Shown: positions 19,949 to 28,300 of the stretch, in pieces | How the letters are laid out: each line of letters begins with the position of its first letter | How positions within the stretch are numbered: the first letter of the stretch is position 1 | Assembly: GCA_963789175.1 (NCBI GenBank) | Contig: CAWBJO010000006.1 | Span: forward strand, 620,001 to 684,000 | DNA: 64,000 bases | Reading direction: 5' to 3' | Source of the DNA: CAWBJO01 sp963789175 | GTDB taxonomy: Bacteria; Pseudomonadota; Alphaproteobacteria; Rhizobiales; Aestuariivirgaceae | Program-made: the position numbers and the translations under genes | The notes under the pieces: model-generated | What the model was told of the DNA's origin: nothing | Seen by the model: the letters and a program-made list of their open reading frames with translations, nothing else | The model's database searches: none

Positions 19949-21814
19949 ATGGCGATGAAATCGAACCGGGCCATCATTGCGCTGCTATTCACGATGTTCG
20001 TCTGGGGCATCGCACCGGTGTTCATCCGCTCGCTGTCGACCGAGCTCGGGCCACCCAATGCCCTGGTCATCCGGTACGTCATCGTCACCCTGATCTACGG
20101 CGTCGGCCTCTATATCGTCGGCATGAAACCGATTGCGAGGGAGCATTGGCCGCGCCTGCTCGCCGCCTCGATCCTCGGCATGCTCTTGTACAATCTCGGT
20201 TCGGTTTTCGGCTTCGAGCTGGTGCCGGCCGGCATCGGTGGACTGATCATCGGAACACAGCCCCTGCTCATCGCCGTCCTGGCGGCCGTTCTCACGCGCG
20301 AGGAGCTGACGCCGGCGGCGATGGTCGGTCTCGTCGTGGCCTTCATCGGAACCGCACTTCTCTTCTGGAACGATCTCGGCGACGGCAGCGGGGGGGCCGA
20401 ACTGCTCGGCGGCATCTTCATCTTCCTCAGCGGACTTGCGTGGGCGTTCTACGTCATTCTTGCCAAGCCGCTGATCCAAACCTACGGGGCCTATCAGACG
20501 ACGGCCCTCACCATCATGATCGCCACGGTGCCGATGATGACACTGGCATCGGCCGAAACGGTGACGACCGTCGTCGAGATGACGACTCGCCAGTGGTTCG
20601 AGATGCTGTTCATGGCGATCATGGCGAGCTTCGTCGCGGCGGTCACCTGGAACTATGGCGCCGGGCGGCTTCCCAGCGTCACCTCAGGAACGTTCCTCTA
20701 CCTGGTGCCGGTGCTGGCGGTGGCGGCCGGTGCCGTCATCCTGGGCGAAACGATCACGGCGACGATGATCATCGGAGGCATCCTCATCCTGCTGGGCGTC
20801 GCCTTCGCCCAATTCGGCGATGTCGGCCGGTTTTTCGGGTCTCCCACTCCCACCCTGCTCCACGCCTACGCGGCGCTTGGATTCGCCGTCGTCGCGTGGG
20901 GCTGCGTTCCGGTCGCGATCCGCTTTCTGGTCACCGACCTGACACCGGGCAACGTGCTCCTGCTCCGCCTCGTTCCGACGGGCCTGTTGGCGCTCGCCTT
21001 CCTGCTCGTCACCGGATTCCGCCCGATCGCCGCGGCGGACTGGCCGCGAATTCTGATCGCCGCGCTGCTCGGGAACGGCGGTTACCAGGTGCTGGCCCAT
21101 TTCGGCCTGGCCACCGTTCCCGCCGCCTGGACAGGCATGATCTTCGGACTGGAACCGCTGTTCATCGCCCTCTTCGCGGTGCTTCTCTCCAACGAGCGCC
21201 TGTCGGTCGAGCTCGTGGCCGGCATGGTCATCGCATTCGCGGGCACCGCGTTGATCGCCGCCAGGACACTGGGAGGCGGAACCGACGTGCCGGCTCTCGG
21301 TCTCGCACTGGTCATCGCCAGCACGATGGGCTGGGGGATATACACGGTGGTCCTGCGGCCGATCACACGGAAATACGGCGCGCTCTACATATCGTGCCTG
21401 AGCCTCGCCATCTCCGCCGTCCCGATGATCGCCTTCGCGCGTCCGGGCCTTGACGAGACGCTGTCGGGAATGACGCTCGCCCAGTGGAGCGCCATGGGGT
21501 TCCTGATCATCGCCGGCACCTTCGCGGCGGTGATCTTCTGGAACTATGGAATCGGCATCGTCGGGAGCGCCCGCGGTGCGCTTCTGCTCTACGTGCAGCC
21601 CATCGTCGCCACCGCCGGCGGTATGCTGCTCCTCGACGAACAGCTCACGTGGACGCTGGTTGCCGGCGGATCGCTCATCATGGCGGGCGTTGCCGTCGCC
21701 CAGGTCCAGCTCCCGTACTTCTCCGCACGGACCCGTGAGATCGAGCGGGACGACCGGCGGGCGGCTGTCCAGCGGCTGGTCGCCTCGGCCAAGACGGCCA
21801 GACTTCCGAAATAG
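19949..21814 (+). CDS. Double-length EamA/DMT transporter (two transporters fused)
   Basis: 621 residues, about twice the usual 290-300 of DMT exporters. It is made of two complete EamA-EamA halves in tandem: about residues 8-290 (ALLFTMFVWGIAPVFIRSL ... VAFAQFGDV) and about 305-590 (AALGFAVVAWGCVPVAIRFL ... VAVAQVQLPYF). Matching features recur in each half, including a tryptophan-glycine-proline helix 1 and a WNYG motif (VTWNYGAG, IFWNYGIG). About 20 membrane segments are expected. No stop or shine-dalgarno-like break lies at the join, so the fusion looks real. Substrate unknown. ATG at 19955 is an alternative start. Confidence 0.88.
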   Translation: MAMKSNRAIIALLFTMFVWGIAPVFIRSLSTELGPPNALVIRYVIVTLIYGVGLYIVGMKPIAREHWPRLLAASILGMLLYNLGSVFGFELVPAGIGGLIIGTQPLLIAVLAAVLTREELTPAAMVGLVVAFIGTALLFWNDLGDGSGGAELLGGIFIFLSGLAWAFYVILAKPLIQTYGAYQTTALTIMIATVPMMTLASAETVTTVVEMTTRQWFEMLFMAIMASFVAAVTWNYGAGRLPSVTSGTFLYLVPVLAVAAGAVILGETITATMIIGGILILLGVAFAQFGDVGRFFGSPTPTLLHAYAALGFAVVAWGCVPVAIRFLVTDLTPGNVLLLRLVPTGLLALAFLLVTGFRPIAAADWPRILIAALLGNGGYQVLAHFGLATVPAAWTGMIFGLEPLFIALFAVLLSNERLSVELVAGMVIAFAGTALIAARTLGGGTDVPALGLALVIASTMGWGIYTVVLRPITRKYGALYISCLSLAISAVPMIAFARPGLDETLSGMTLAQWSAMGFLIIAGTFAAVIFWNYGIGIVGSARGALLLYVQPIVATAGGMLLLDEQLTWTLVAGGSLIMAGVAVAQVQLPYFSARTREIERDDRRAAVQRLVASAKTARLPK

Positions 21815-21922
21815 CTTCCGTATGCCGGCGCATGCGGTTTTCGCCGGTCGGCCATGACTTTGCCTAGCGTCGCAAAGGTCTTATTTTCGTTGCTCCCGCG
21901 AAGGCTCCCAATCGAGGACCGA

Positions 21923-23140
21923 ATGTCCGCCGTTGCCCGAACTCCCTGGTATTTCAATCCGCCCGTCATCATCGTGGCGGGCTGCATCGTCGCGATCATT
22001 TCCTTCGGTGCGCGCGCCTCGATGGGGCTCTTCACCTATCCCATCTCGGAGTTCCACCAGTGGAACCGGGAAATCTATGGATTCGCGATGGCGCTCCAGA
22101 ATCTCATGTGGGGTGTCTTCCAGCCGATCGCCGGCGGGTTTGCCGACCGCTACGGTCCGACGCGAGTCCTGGCCGTGGGCGCCATCATCTATGCGGCCGG
22201 CCTGGCGCTCATGTCGGTGTCGCACACTCCGGTCCTGATTTACCTGTCCGGTGGATTGCTGGTCGGCGTCGGCATAGCGACGGCGTCGTTCTCCATCGTC
22301 ATGGCGGCGTTCGGCAAGCTCGTTCCGCCGGAGAAGCGGTCCTGGGCCTTCGGTATCGCCACCGCAGCCGGCTCGATGGGGCAAGTCATCTTCGCGCCGC
22401 TGGGCCAGGGCTTCATCGCCGCTTTTGGATGGCAGACGGCCCTCGTGCTGCTGGCTTCGACCGTTCTCCTGGTCATCCTCTTCGCCATTCCCCTGAATGC
22501 ACCGCGCGCCACCGCGGTTGCAGTCGAAGATCGCTCGATCTCCTTCCGCGAGGCGATCACGGGAGCGTTCGGGCACTCGAGCTACGTCCTGCTGGTACTC
22601 GGATTCTTCGTGTGCGGGTTCCAGATCGCCTTCGTGACCATCCATCTTCCGGCCTACCTGCTCGAACACGGTATCAGCCAGTGGCTGGCGGCGTGGTCGA
22701 TCGCCATCGTCGGCATCTTCAACATCATCGGCTCCTATTCGGCGGGCGTCATCGGCGGCAAGTACCAGAAGCGATATTCCCTGTCGCTGATCTACCTCCT
22801 GCGATCGATCGTCGTCACCCTGTTCATCACCATGCAGGTCACGCCGATGTCGACGGTCTTGTTCACCGCAGCCCTGGGCCTCCTGTGGCTGTCGACCGTG
22901 CCACTGACCATGGGGCTCGTCACCGTCATGTTCGGAACCCGCTACATGGCGACGCTCTACGGCTTCGTTTTCCTCAGTCACCAGATCGGGTCGTTCTTCG
23001 GCGTCTGGCTCGGTGGGCTGTTCCACGACCTCTATGGAACCTACGATCCCGTGTGGTGGCTCGGCGTGGCGCTCGGACTGTTCGCGGCTCTCATTCACTG
23101 GCCCATCCGCGAAGTGCGCGCGCCCGCGTTCGCGGCCTAG
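21923..23140 (+). CDS. MFS transporter
   Basis: 405 residues from MSAVARTPWYFNPP, chosen because GAGGA lies just upstream; an ATG at 21854 has no such site. About 12 hydrophobic segments. The family-specific loop between helices 2 and 3 reads GGFADRYGPTRVLAVG (the MFS GxxxDRxGxR motif). The overall pattern resembles oxalate/formate antiporter-like or monocarboxylate carriers, but the substrate is not determined. It follows the EamA gene on the same strand. Confidence 0.88.
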   Translation: MSAVARTPWYFNPPVIIVAGCIVAIISFGARASMGLFTYPISEFHQWNREIYGFAMALQNLMWGVFQPIAGGFADRYGPTRVLAVGAIIYAAGLALMSVSHTPVLIYLSGGLLVGVGIATASFSIVMAAFGKLVPPEKRSWAFGIATAAGSMGQVIFAPLGQGFIAAFGWQTALVLLASTVLLVILFAIPLNAPRATAVAVEDRSISFREAITGAFGHSSYVLLVLGFFVCGFQIAFVTIHLPAYLLEHGISQWLAAWSIAIVGIFNIIGSYSAGVIGGKYQKRYSLSLIYLLRSIVVTLFITMQVTPMSTVLFTAALGLLWLSTVPLTMGLVTVMFGTRYMATLYGFVFLSHQIGSFFGVWLGGLFHDLYGTYDPVWWLGVALGLFAALIHWPIREVRAPAFAA

Positions 23141-23146
23141 AGCCAA

Positions 23147-23524
23147 ATGGGCTGGCCGGGACACAGGCTGGCATTGCTCCTCGGCGCCTCCGTCCTGGTG
23201 GCGTGGCTCGGGGTCATGATGGCGATCGCCCATGAGGCGCGGCTCGACCCGTCGGCGTCGGGAAGCGTGCTTGCGGTGTTCGAACCCGGCACCGAAGCGG
23301 ATGCGGCGTTCGCGGCCATCGTCGAAGCCGGCGGCAAGCCGGTACGGGCAACGTGGCTGCCGTTCGTCTGGGTGACGGCCAGCGACGAACCGGGATTCGT
23401 CGGGCGGCTGACCGGACAAGGCGCGATCGCCGTCTATGGCGAGATGCCGTTCGCTCCTTCTCTTGCGGGCTGCCTGGCGTATGCCGATTCGAAGGTGGCA
23501 GAACTCTTCACGATCCGGCCCTAG
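23147..23524 (+). CDS. Hypothetical membrane-anchored protein
   Basis: 125 residues, not recognised. One N-terminal membrane segment (about residues 8-28), then a small domain containing FEPGTEADAAFAAIVEAGGKPVRAT and a C-terminal SLAGCLAYADSKVAELFTIRP. It starts 6 bases after the MFS stop, so probably the same transcript. The layout (anchor plus small alpha/beta domain, probably periplasmic) suggests an accessory protein. Codon use matches the neighbours. Confidence 0.6.
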   Translation: MGWPGHRLALLLGASVLVAWLGVMMAIAHEARLDPSASGSVLAVFEPGTEADAAFAAIVEAGGKPVRATWLPFVWVTASDEPGFVGRLTGQGAIAVYGEMPFAPSLAGCLAYADSKVAELFTIRP

Positions 23525-23657
23525 CAGCAGCCTTCACACGAGGCTGCTATCTCCCTGGCACAGCTCGTTAATGGCTTATTCATTTCTTGACCGGAACATC
23601 GGAGACAGGGTTGCATTGATGTTCAAAGCGTCGACCATAATGGCTGGAGGGCAACAC

Positions 23658-23930
23658 ATGGTCATTGCGAGAGAACTTGAATGTCAGTTGCGTGGGTATT
23701 CGTTGACGACCGCTGAAATCCTCTACCACATCCCCGATCATCAGCACCTGCTGCAGTCCTTTATCTGGCAGGACTACGACATCGCGCCGCGCTTTCCCAA
23801 GCTCATCAAGTTTCTCGATTTCTGGTCGCACAACCTCGACGGACGACTTGCCAACGTCCGCGTCGCGCACAACGCCATCATCGGGCCGGCCGAGCTTCGC
23901 TTCGTCGGCGCCGAATGGCGACTGCACTAG
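23658..23930 (+). CDS. usg: Usg-like family protein
   Basis: 90 residues from the ATG preceded by GGAGG at 7 bases. The sequence LRGYSLTTAEILYHIPDHQ, LLQSFIWQDYDIAPRFPKL and FLDFWSHNLDG matches the short Usg proteins of alphaproteobacteria, often near tryptophan or aspartate-semialdehyde genes. Function unknown. An in-frame extension to 23436 has no family support. It is convergent with rpsD. Confidence 0.8.
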   Translation: MVIARELECQLRGYSLTTAEILYHIPDHQHLLQSFIWQDYDIAPRFPKLIKFLDFWSHNLDGRLANVRVAHNAIIGPAELRFVGAEWRLH

Positions 23931-23939
23931 ATCGATCGA

Positions 23940-24557
23940 TCAGCGCGAATAGAACTCGACCACGAGCGCCGGATTCATCTGGACGGGATAGGGGACGTCC
24001 GAGAGAGCCGGAATCCTGCTCATCCGCGCGGTGAGTTTCTTGTGGTCGACCTCGACGTAATCGGGCACGTCGCGCTCGGCGAGCTGCACGGCCTCCATCA
24101 CGATCGGCAGCTCCTTCGATTTCTCACGAATCTCGACCACGTCGCCGACCCTGAGTCGCATGGAAGAAATGGTGGCCCGCCGGCCGTTGACGACCACATG
24201 TCCATGGCTGATGAACTGGCGGGTGGCGTGCATCGTGACGGCGAACTTGGCGCGGTAGACGATCGCATCCAGACGACGCTCGAGCAGGCCGATCAGGTTC
24301 TCCGAGGTGTCGCCGGGCATGCGGGAGGCCTCGGCGTAGATCTTGCGGAAGTGCCGCTCGGAAATGTTGGCGTAGTAACCCTTGAGCTTCTGCTTGGCAC
24401 GAAGCTGGACGCCGAAGTCCGACAGCTTCTGCTTGCGACGCTGGCCGTGCTGCCCCGGACCGTAGTCCCGCTTGTTGACGGGGCTTTTCGGACGCCCCCA
24501 GATGTTCTCGCCTAGTCGGCGATCGAGCTTGTATTTGGAACTGGCGCGTTTGGTCAT
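23940..24557 (-). CDS. rpsD: 30S ribosomal protein S4
   Basis: 205 residues, standard size. MTKRASSKYKLDRRLGENIWG is the alphaproteobacterial S4 N-terminus. The S4 RNA-binding domain is seen as LERRLDAIVYRAKFAVTMHATRQFISHGHVVVNGRR. S4 nucleates assembly of the 30S body. The ATG is preceded by GGAGTGATTG. It stands alone here rather than in a ribosomal operon, as is common in this group. The 218 bases upstream likely hold its promoter. Confidence 0.97.
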   Translation of the reverse strand: MTKRASSKYKLDRRLGENIWGRPKSPVNKRDYGPGQHGQRRKQKLSDFGVQLRAKQKLKGYYANISERHFRKIYAEASRMPGDTSENLIGLLERRLDAIVYRAKFAVTMHATRQFISHGHVVVNGRRATISSMRLRVGDVVEIREKSKELPIVMEAVQLAERDVPDYVEVDHKKLTARMSRIPALSDVPYPVQMNPALVVEFYSR

Positions 24558-24775
24558 CAATCACTCCTGATTCGTCGTTGCGCAACGAGCCGGGCCTTCC
24601 CCGGTCGTCGAAAAACTGCCCTCCTCTATCGGAGTACCGATCGACAGGATAACGGCCAACGCGCAAACGACGGCGACTATCCTCGGGCAAGAAGAACGCG
24701 GGACCATGAGGAACCCGCGCCGCGGCTGGTCTAACCGCCTCGCCGTGGCTTGTCAAACAGCATGTGCCCAACCGG

Positions 24776-25594
24776 TCAGATGGCGATGTCGACGAAGCTC
24801 GATTCAGAAAATCCCATGGATTCATAGGCGTTCAGGCCGCCCGGGGCGGACCCACCCTGCGCCGTGAACAGAGCCGTGCCGGACTTTGGCCCGGGCAACA
24901 GTTCCGAGAGCGTCACCCCCTTCAGGACATCGACGACGCGCCGGGCGATCGCCGGCGCCGGGTCGATATACTCGACCGGCCATGGGGCAGCTTTTCGAAT
25001 GTCGTCGAGGAGAAGCGGATAGTGGGTGCAGCCCAGAACGACCGTATCGGTCCGACGGCCGGCACGGCTGCGGAAAACCGGCTGGATCTCGTCGCGCAGG
25101 TCCTCGAGGCTGATGGCGCCACCCTTGAGCTTGGCTTCCGCCATCTCCGCGAGCCGCACGGCACCATGCAGGAACACCTTGCAATGATAGGCATAGGTAT
25201 GGATGAGCGCCTGGGTGTACTCGCGATTGGCGGTGCCGGGCGTGGCGAGGACGCCGATGATGCCACTCCTGGTTTGAGCCGCCGCCGGCTTAATGGCCGG
25301 CACAGTGCCGACGAACGGAACCGAATAGAGCTCGCGCAGCTGAGTCAGCGCCAAGGTGCTCGCCGTATTGCAGGCCACGACGACCAGGTCGGGGTTTGCG
25401 GTCGAGATGAACTTGCCGACCACGGTCAGAATTCGCTCGATCAACCGAACTTCCTCCCAGGCCCCGTAGGGAAACGCGGCGGTGTCGGCGGCATAGATCA
25501 GGTGAGCGAGCGGCAGTGCCTCGCGCACCGCCTGGGCAACGGTCAGGCCGCCCATTCCCGAATCGAACAATAGGATGCGCGGGGACCTGATCAT
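24776..25594 (-). CDS. murI: Glutamate racemase
   Basis: 272 residues from MIRSPRILLFDSGMGG. It makes D-glutamate for peptidoglycan. The two catalytic cysteines lie in VVACNTASTLAL and VVLGCTHYPLLL, and the substrate-binding FDSGMGGLTV opens the protein. The start overlaps the stop of the upstream RNA methyltransferase gene by four bases, so they are translationally coupled. Longer upstream starts give only an overlap with that gene. Confidence 0.95.
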   Translation of the reverse strand: MIRSPRILLFDSGMGGLTVAQAVREALPLAHLIYAADTAAFPYGAWEEVRLIERILTVVGKFISTANPDLVVVACNTASTLALTQLRELYSVPFVGTVPAIKPAAAQTRSGIIGVLATPGTANREYTQALIHTYAYHCKVFLHGAVRLAEMAEAKLKGGAISLEDLRDEIQPVFRSRAGRRTDTVVLGCTHYPLLLDDIRKAAPWPVEYIDPAPAIARRVVDVLKGVTLSELLPGPKSGTALFTAQGGSAPGGLNAYESMGFSESSFVDIAI

Positions 25595-26415
25595 GTTTCC
25601 GAAGCACCGGGCGACTTTCGACGGGTGTGCGCATAGGTGAGGCCGGAAACCATGCCGCGCAGCGTACGCACCTCCTGCTCCGTCAGGGCGGCGCGGAGAA
25701 ACATGCTGCGAATGTTCTGCATCATGGAGGGGACTTTCTCCGGCGGCCTCAAGAACCCGCAATCCGTCAGTTCTCCCTCAAGATGCTTAAAAAGCCCTTC
25801 CAGCTCACTGGCGGTGGCGGGCGTCGATCCGCCGCTCGGAGTGTGCGGCCCGGACAGCGCGGGCTCCTGGGGCGTTGCCTGCCCAAGGGTGGTCGCCTCG
25901 CCCTTGAACCACTCGTAGGCGAGGAGGAGGACGGCCTGGGCGATGTTGAGGGATGCGAAAGCGGGGTCGACGGGGGCCATCACGATCTCGTGGGCCAACG
26001 CGACCTCGTCGTTCCGGAGGCCGAAACGTTCCTGGCCGAACAGCAGGCCAACCGTCTCCTGCCGCGCGAGCCTCGCCCGCATGTCCTCACCGGCCTGTTC
26101 GGGCGTGATGACCGGCTTGACCATGCCGCGCGGACGAGCCGTGGTCGCATAGACATGCGTGAGGTCGGCGACGGCGGCGGCGGCGCCGTCGAACACCCTG
26201 GCGCCCTCGAGGATCCAATCGGCACCGGAGGCGGCCTTGCGGGCGTGTTCGTTCGGCCAGCCATCGCGCGGCCGCACCAGCCGAAGATCGGCAAGGCCGA
26301 AATTCGCCATGGCACGAGCCGTCGTGCCGATGTTCTCGCCGAGCTGCGGCTCGACGAGCACGATCGCCGGCGCAGGACCTTCGCGGCGTTTCACGGTCGA
26401 ATTGGTACCGGACAT
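25591..26415 (-). CDS. SPOUT-family RNA 2'-O-methyltransferase (TrmJ-like)
   Basis: 274 residues from MSGTNSTVKRREGPAPAIVLVEP (an ATG at 26484 is in frame, but neither has a clear ribosome site). SPOUT motifs: EPQLGENIGTTARAMANFGL, LLFGQERFGLRNDEV and ASLNIAQAVLLLAYEW, the last forming the knot that binds S-adenosylmethionine. The C-terminal helical extension fits TrmJ, which modifies position 32 of tRNAs; TrmH-like alternatives are possible. It is co-transcribed with murI. Confidence 0.85.
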   Translation of the reverse strand: MSGTNSTVKRREGPAPAIVLVEPQLGENIGTTARAMANFGLADLRLVRPRDGWPNEHARKAASGADWILEGARVFDGAAAAVADLTHVYATTARPRGMVKPVITPEQAGEDMRARLARQETVGLLFGQERFGLRNDEVALAHEIVMAPVDPAFASLNIAQAVLLLAYEWFKGEATTLGQATPQEPALSGPHTPSGGSTPATASELEGLFKHLEGELTDCGFLRPPEKVPSMMQNIRSMFLRAALTEQEVRTLRGMVSGLTYAHTRRKSPGASET

Positions 26416-26540
26416 CTTGAAACCAGGCCTCAAATCGCCCGTGTCGATAGCGGAGTCGGGCGGGCCGACGCAACCCTCTTGCATTGGAGGCGAACCCGTG
26501 TTTAGTATTTAAAGAGATTATTAAATAAGGAGGAAACAAA

Positions 26541-26951
26541 ATGGCTACCCACACTGCCGTCTGCGAATGCGGCGCCGTCCATCTCGACATCGATGCCAAG
26601 CCAGTGGTCGCCCTGAACTGCCACTGCAAGGTGTGCCAGCGTCTCAGCGGCTCCGGGCACGTCTTCGTTCTCGCCTTCCCAGACGACAAGGTCACGATCA
26701 AGGGCGAGCTTTCGAGCTACACCTATCGCGCCGACAGCGGAAAGAACTCGACGTCGCATTTCTGCGTGAAATGCGGGTCACACGTGTTCGGCATCCTGGA
26801 GCGCTTTCCGGGCACCATCGCCGTGTCGGCCGCCCATCTCGACGACTCTTCGTCATACGCGCCGCAAATGTCCGTCTTCGCGGATCGCCTGCAGTCCTGG
26901 GATCGGCTGGAACCGGGAGTGCCGTCGTTCCCGGGCATGCCGCCGATGTAG
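26541..26951 (+). CDS. GFA-family (CENP-V type) zinc protein
   Basis: 136 residues. Zinc-binding cysteines fit the GFA pattern: CECGAVHL, LNCHCKVCQRLSG and FCVKCGSHVFG. The family was named for a glutathione-dependent formaldehyde-activating enzyme, but most members have unknown substrates. AAGGAGG seven bases before the ATG is a near-ideal ribosome site, and the AT-rich 125-base gap upstream, shared with the divergent methyltransferase gene, looks like a promoter. Confidence 0.88.
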   Translation: MATHTAVCECGAVHLDIDAKPVVALNCHCKVCQRLSGSGHVFVLAFPDDKVTIKGELSSYTYRADSGKNSTSHFCVKCGSHVFGILERFPGTIAVSAAHLDDSSSYAPQMSVFADRLQSWDRLEPGVPSFPGMPPM

Positions 26952-27055
26952 CGCGCCAATCGATCGCAAGCTCGCGCCCTGCTCGATTGCCCCGCCTGAG
27001 CGCTGTTGCTATAGAGCCCCACCTCTACGGCTCAAGCTCAGGCAGGGATCGGTTC

Positions 27056-28267
27056 ATGGCGAAAATCAAGGTTGCAAACCCTGTCGTCGAACTCGACGGC
27101 GACGAAATGACCCGGATCATCTGGGATCTCATCAAGAAGAAGCTGATCCATCCCTATCTCGACGTCGAGCTCAAGTATTTCGACCTCTCGGTGGAGAATC
27201 GCGACCGCACGGAGGACAAGGTTACGGTCGATGCGGCGCATGCCATCAAGCAACACGGCGTCGGCGTCAAGTGCGCCACCATCACGCCGGACGAGGACCG
27301 GGTCAAAGAGTTCAAGCTGAAGCAGATGTGGAAGTCGCCGAACGGCACGATCCGCAACATCCTGGGCGGGGTGATCTTCCGCGAGCCGATCATCTGCAGC
27401 AACGTTCCGCGCCTCGTCCCGGGATGGACCAAACCCATCGTGGTCGGGCGGCATGCCTTCGGCGACCAGTACCGCGCCACCGATTTCACCTTCCCCGGCA
27501 AAGGCAAGCTTACGGTCAAGTTCGTCGGCGACGACGGGACCGTCATCGAGCATGAGGTCTTCAGTGCCCCGGGGGCCGGAGTGGCGCTCGCCATGTACAA
27601 TCTCGATGAATCGATTCGCGAATTTGCGCGGGCATCGTTCAACTATGGGCTCGGCCGGAACTTTCCCGTTTACCTCTCGACCAAGAACACCATTCTCAAG
27701 CGCTACGACGGACGCTTCAAGGACCTGTTCCAGGAAATCTTCGACAGCGAGTTCAAGTCCGAGTTCGAGAAGCGCAAGTTGACTTACGAGCACCGTTTGA
27801 TCGACGACATGGTCGCCTCCGCCCTCAAATGGAGCGGTGGCTACGTATGGGCCTGCAAGAACTACGACGGCGACGTCCAGTCCGACGTGGTGGCGCAGGG
27901 GTTCGGCTCCCTGGGCCTGATGACGAGCGTGCTGATGACGCCCGATGGCCGGACCGTCGAAGCCGAGGCGGCGCATGGGACCGTCACTCGCCACTTCCGC
28001 CTCCACCAGCAGGGCAAAGAAACGTCGACGAACTCCACCGCCTCGATCTACGCCTGGACGCGAGGCCTGGCCCACCGGGCGAAGCTCGACAAGAACGATG
28101 GGCTCGCCCGCTTCGCCGCGACGCTGGAGCGGGTCACCGTCGGGACGATCGAGTCGGGTTTCATGACCAAGGACCTTGCCGTTCTCGTCGGTCCCGACCA
28201 GAGGTGGCTCTCCACCCAGGGTTTCCTCGACAAGGTCGATGAGAACCTGCAAAAGGCGATGGCCTGA
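27056..28267 (+). CDS. icd: NADP-dependent isocitrate dehydrogenase
   Basis: 403 residues, the dimeric eukaryote-like type II enzyme typical of alphaproteobacteria. Motifs: VVELDGDEMTRIIW at the start, LKQMWKSPNGTIRNILGG (substrate binding), and the metal-binding region DDMVASALKWSGGYVWACKN. EAAHGTVTRHFR contributes to cofactor binding. It oxidises isocitrate to 2-oxoglutarate in the TCA cycle. A separate upstream promoter is likely in the 104-base gap. Convergent with the histidine kinase. Confidence 0.96.
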   Translation: MAKIKVANPVVELDGDEMTRIIWDLIKKKLIHPYLDVELKYFDLSVENRDRTEDKVTVDAAHAIKQHGVGVKCATITPDEDRVKEFKLKQMWKSPNGTIRNILGGVIFREPIICSNVPRLVPGWTKPIVVGRHAFGDQYRATDFTFPGKGKLTVKFVGDDGTVIEHEVFSAPGAGVALAMYNLDESIREFARASFNYGLGRNFPVYLSTKNTILKRYDGRFKDLFQEIFDSEFKSEFEKRKLTYEHRLIDDMVASALKWSGGYVWACKNYDGDVQSDVVAQGFGSLGLMTSVLMTPDGRTVEAEAAHGTVTRHFRLHQQGKETSTNSTASIYAWTRGLAHRAKLDKNDGLARFAATLERVTVGTIESGFMTKDLAVLVGPDQRWLSTQGFLDKVDENLQKAMA

Positions 28268-28300
28268 GACGCCCCTTCGGCGGACGGCAGGCGCGCCGCC

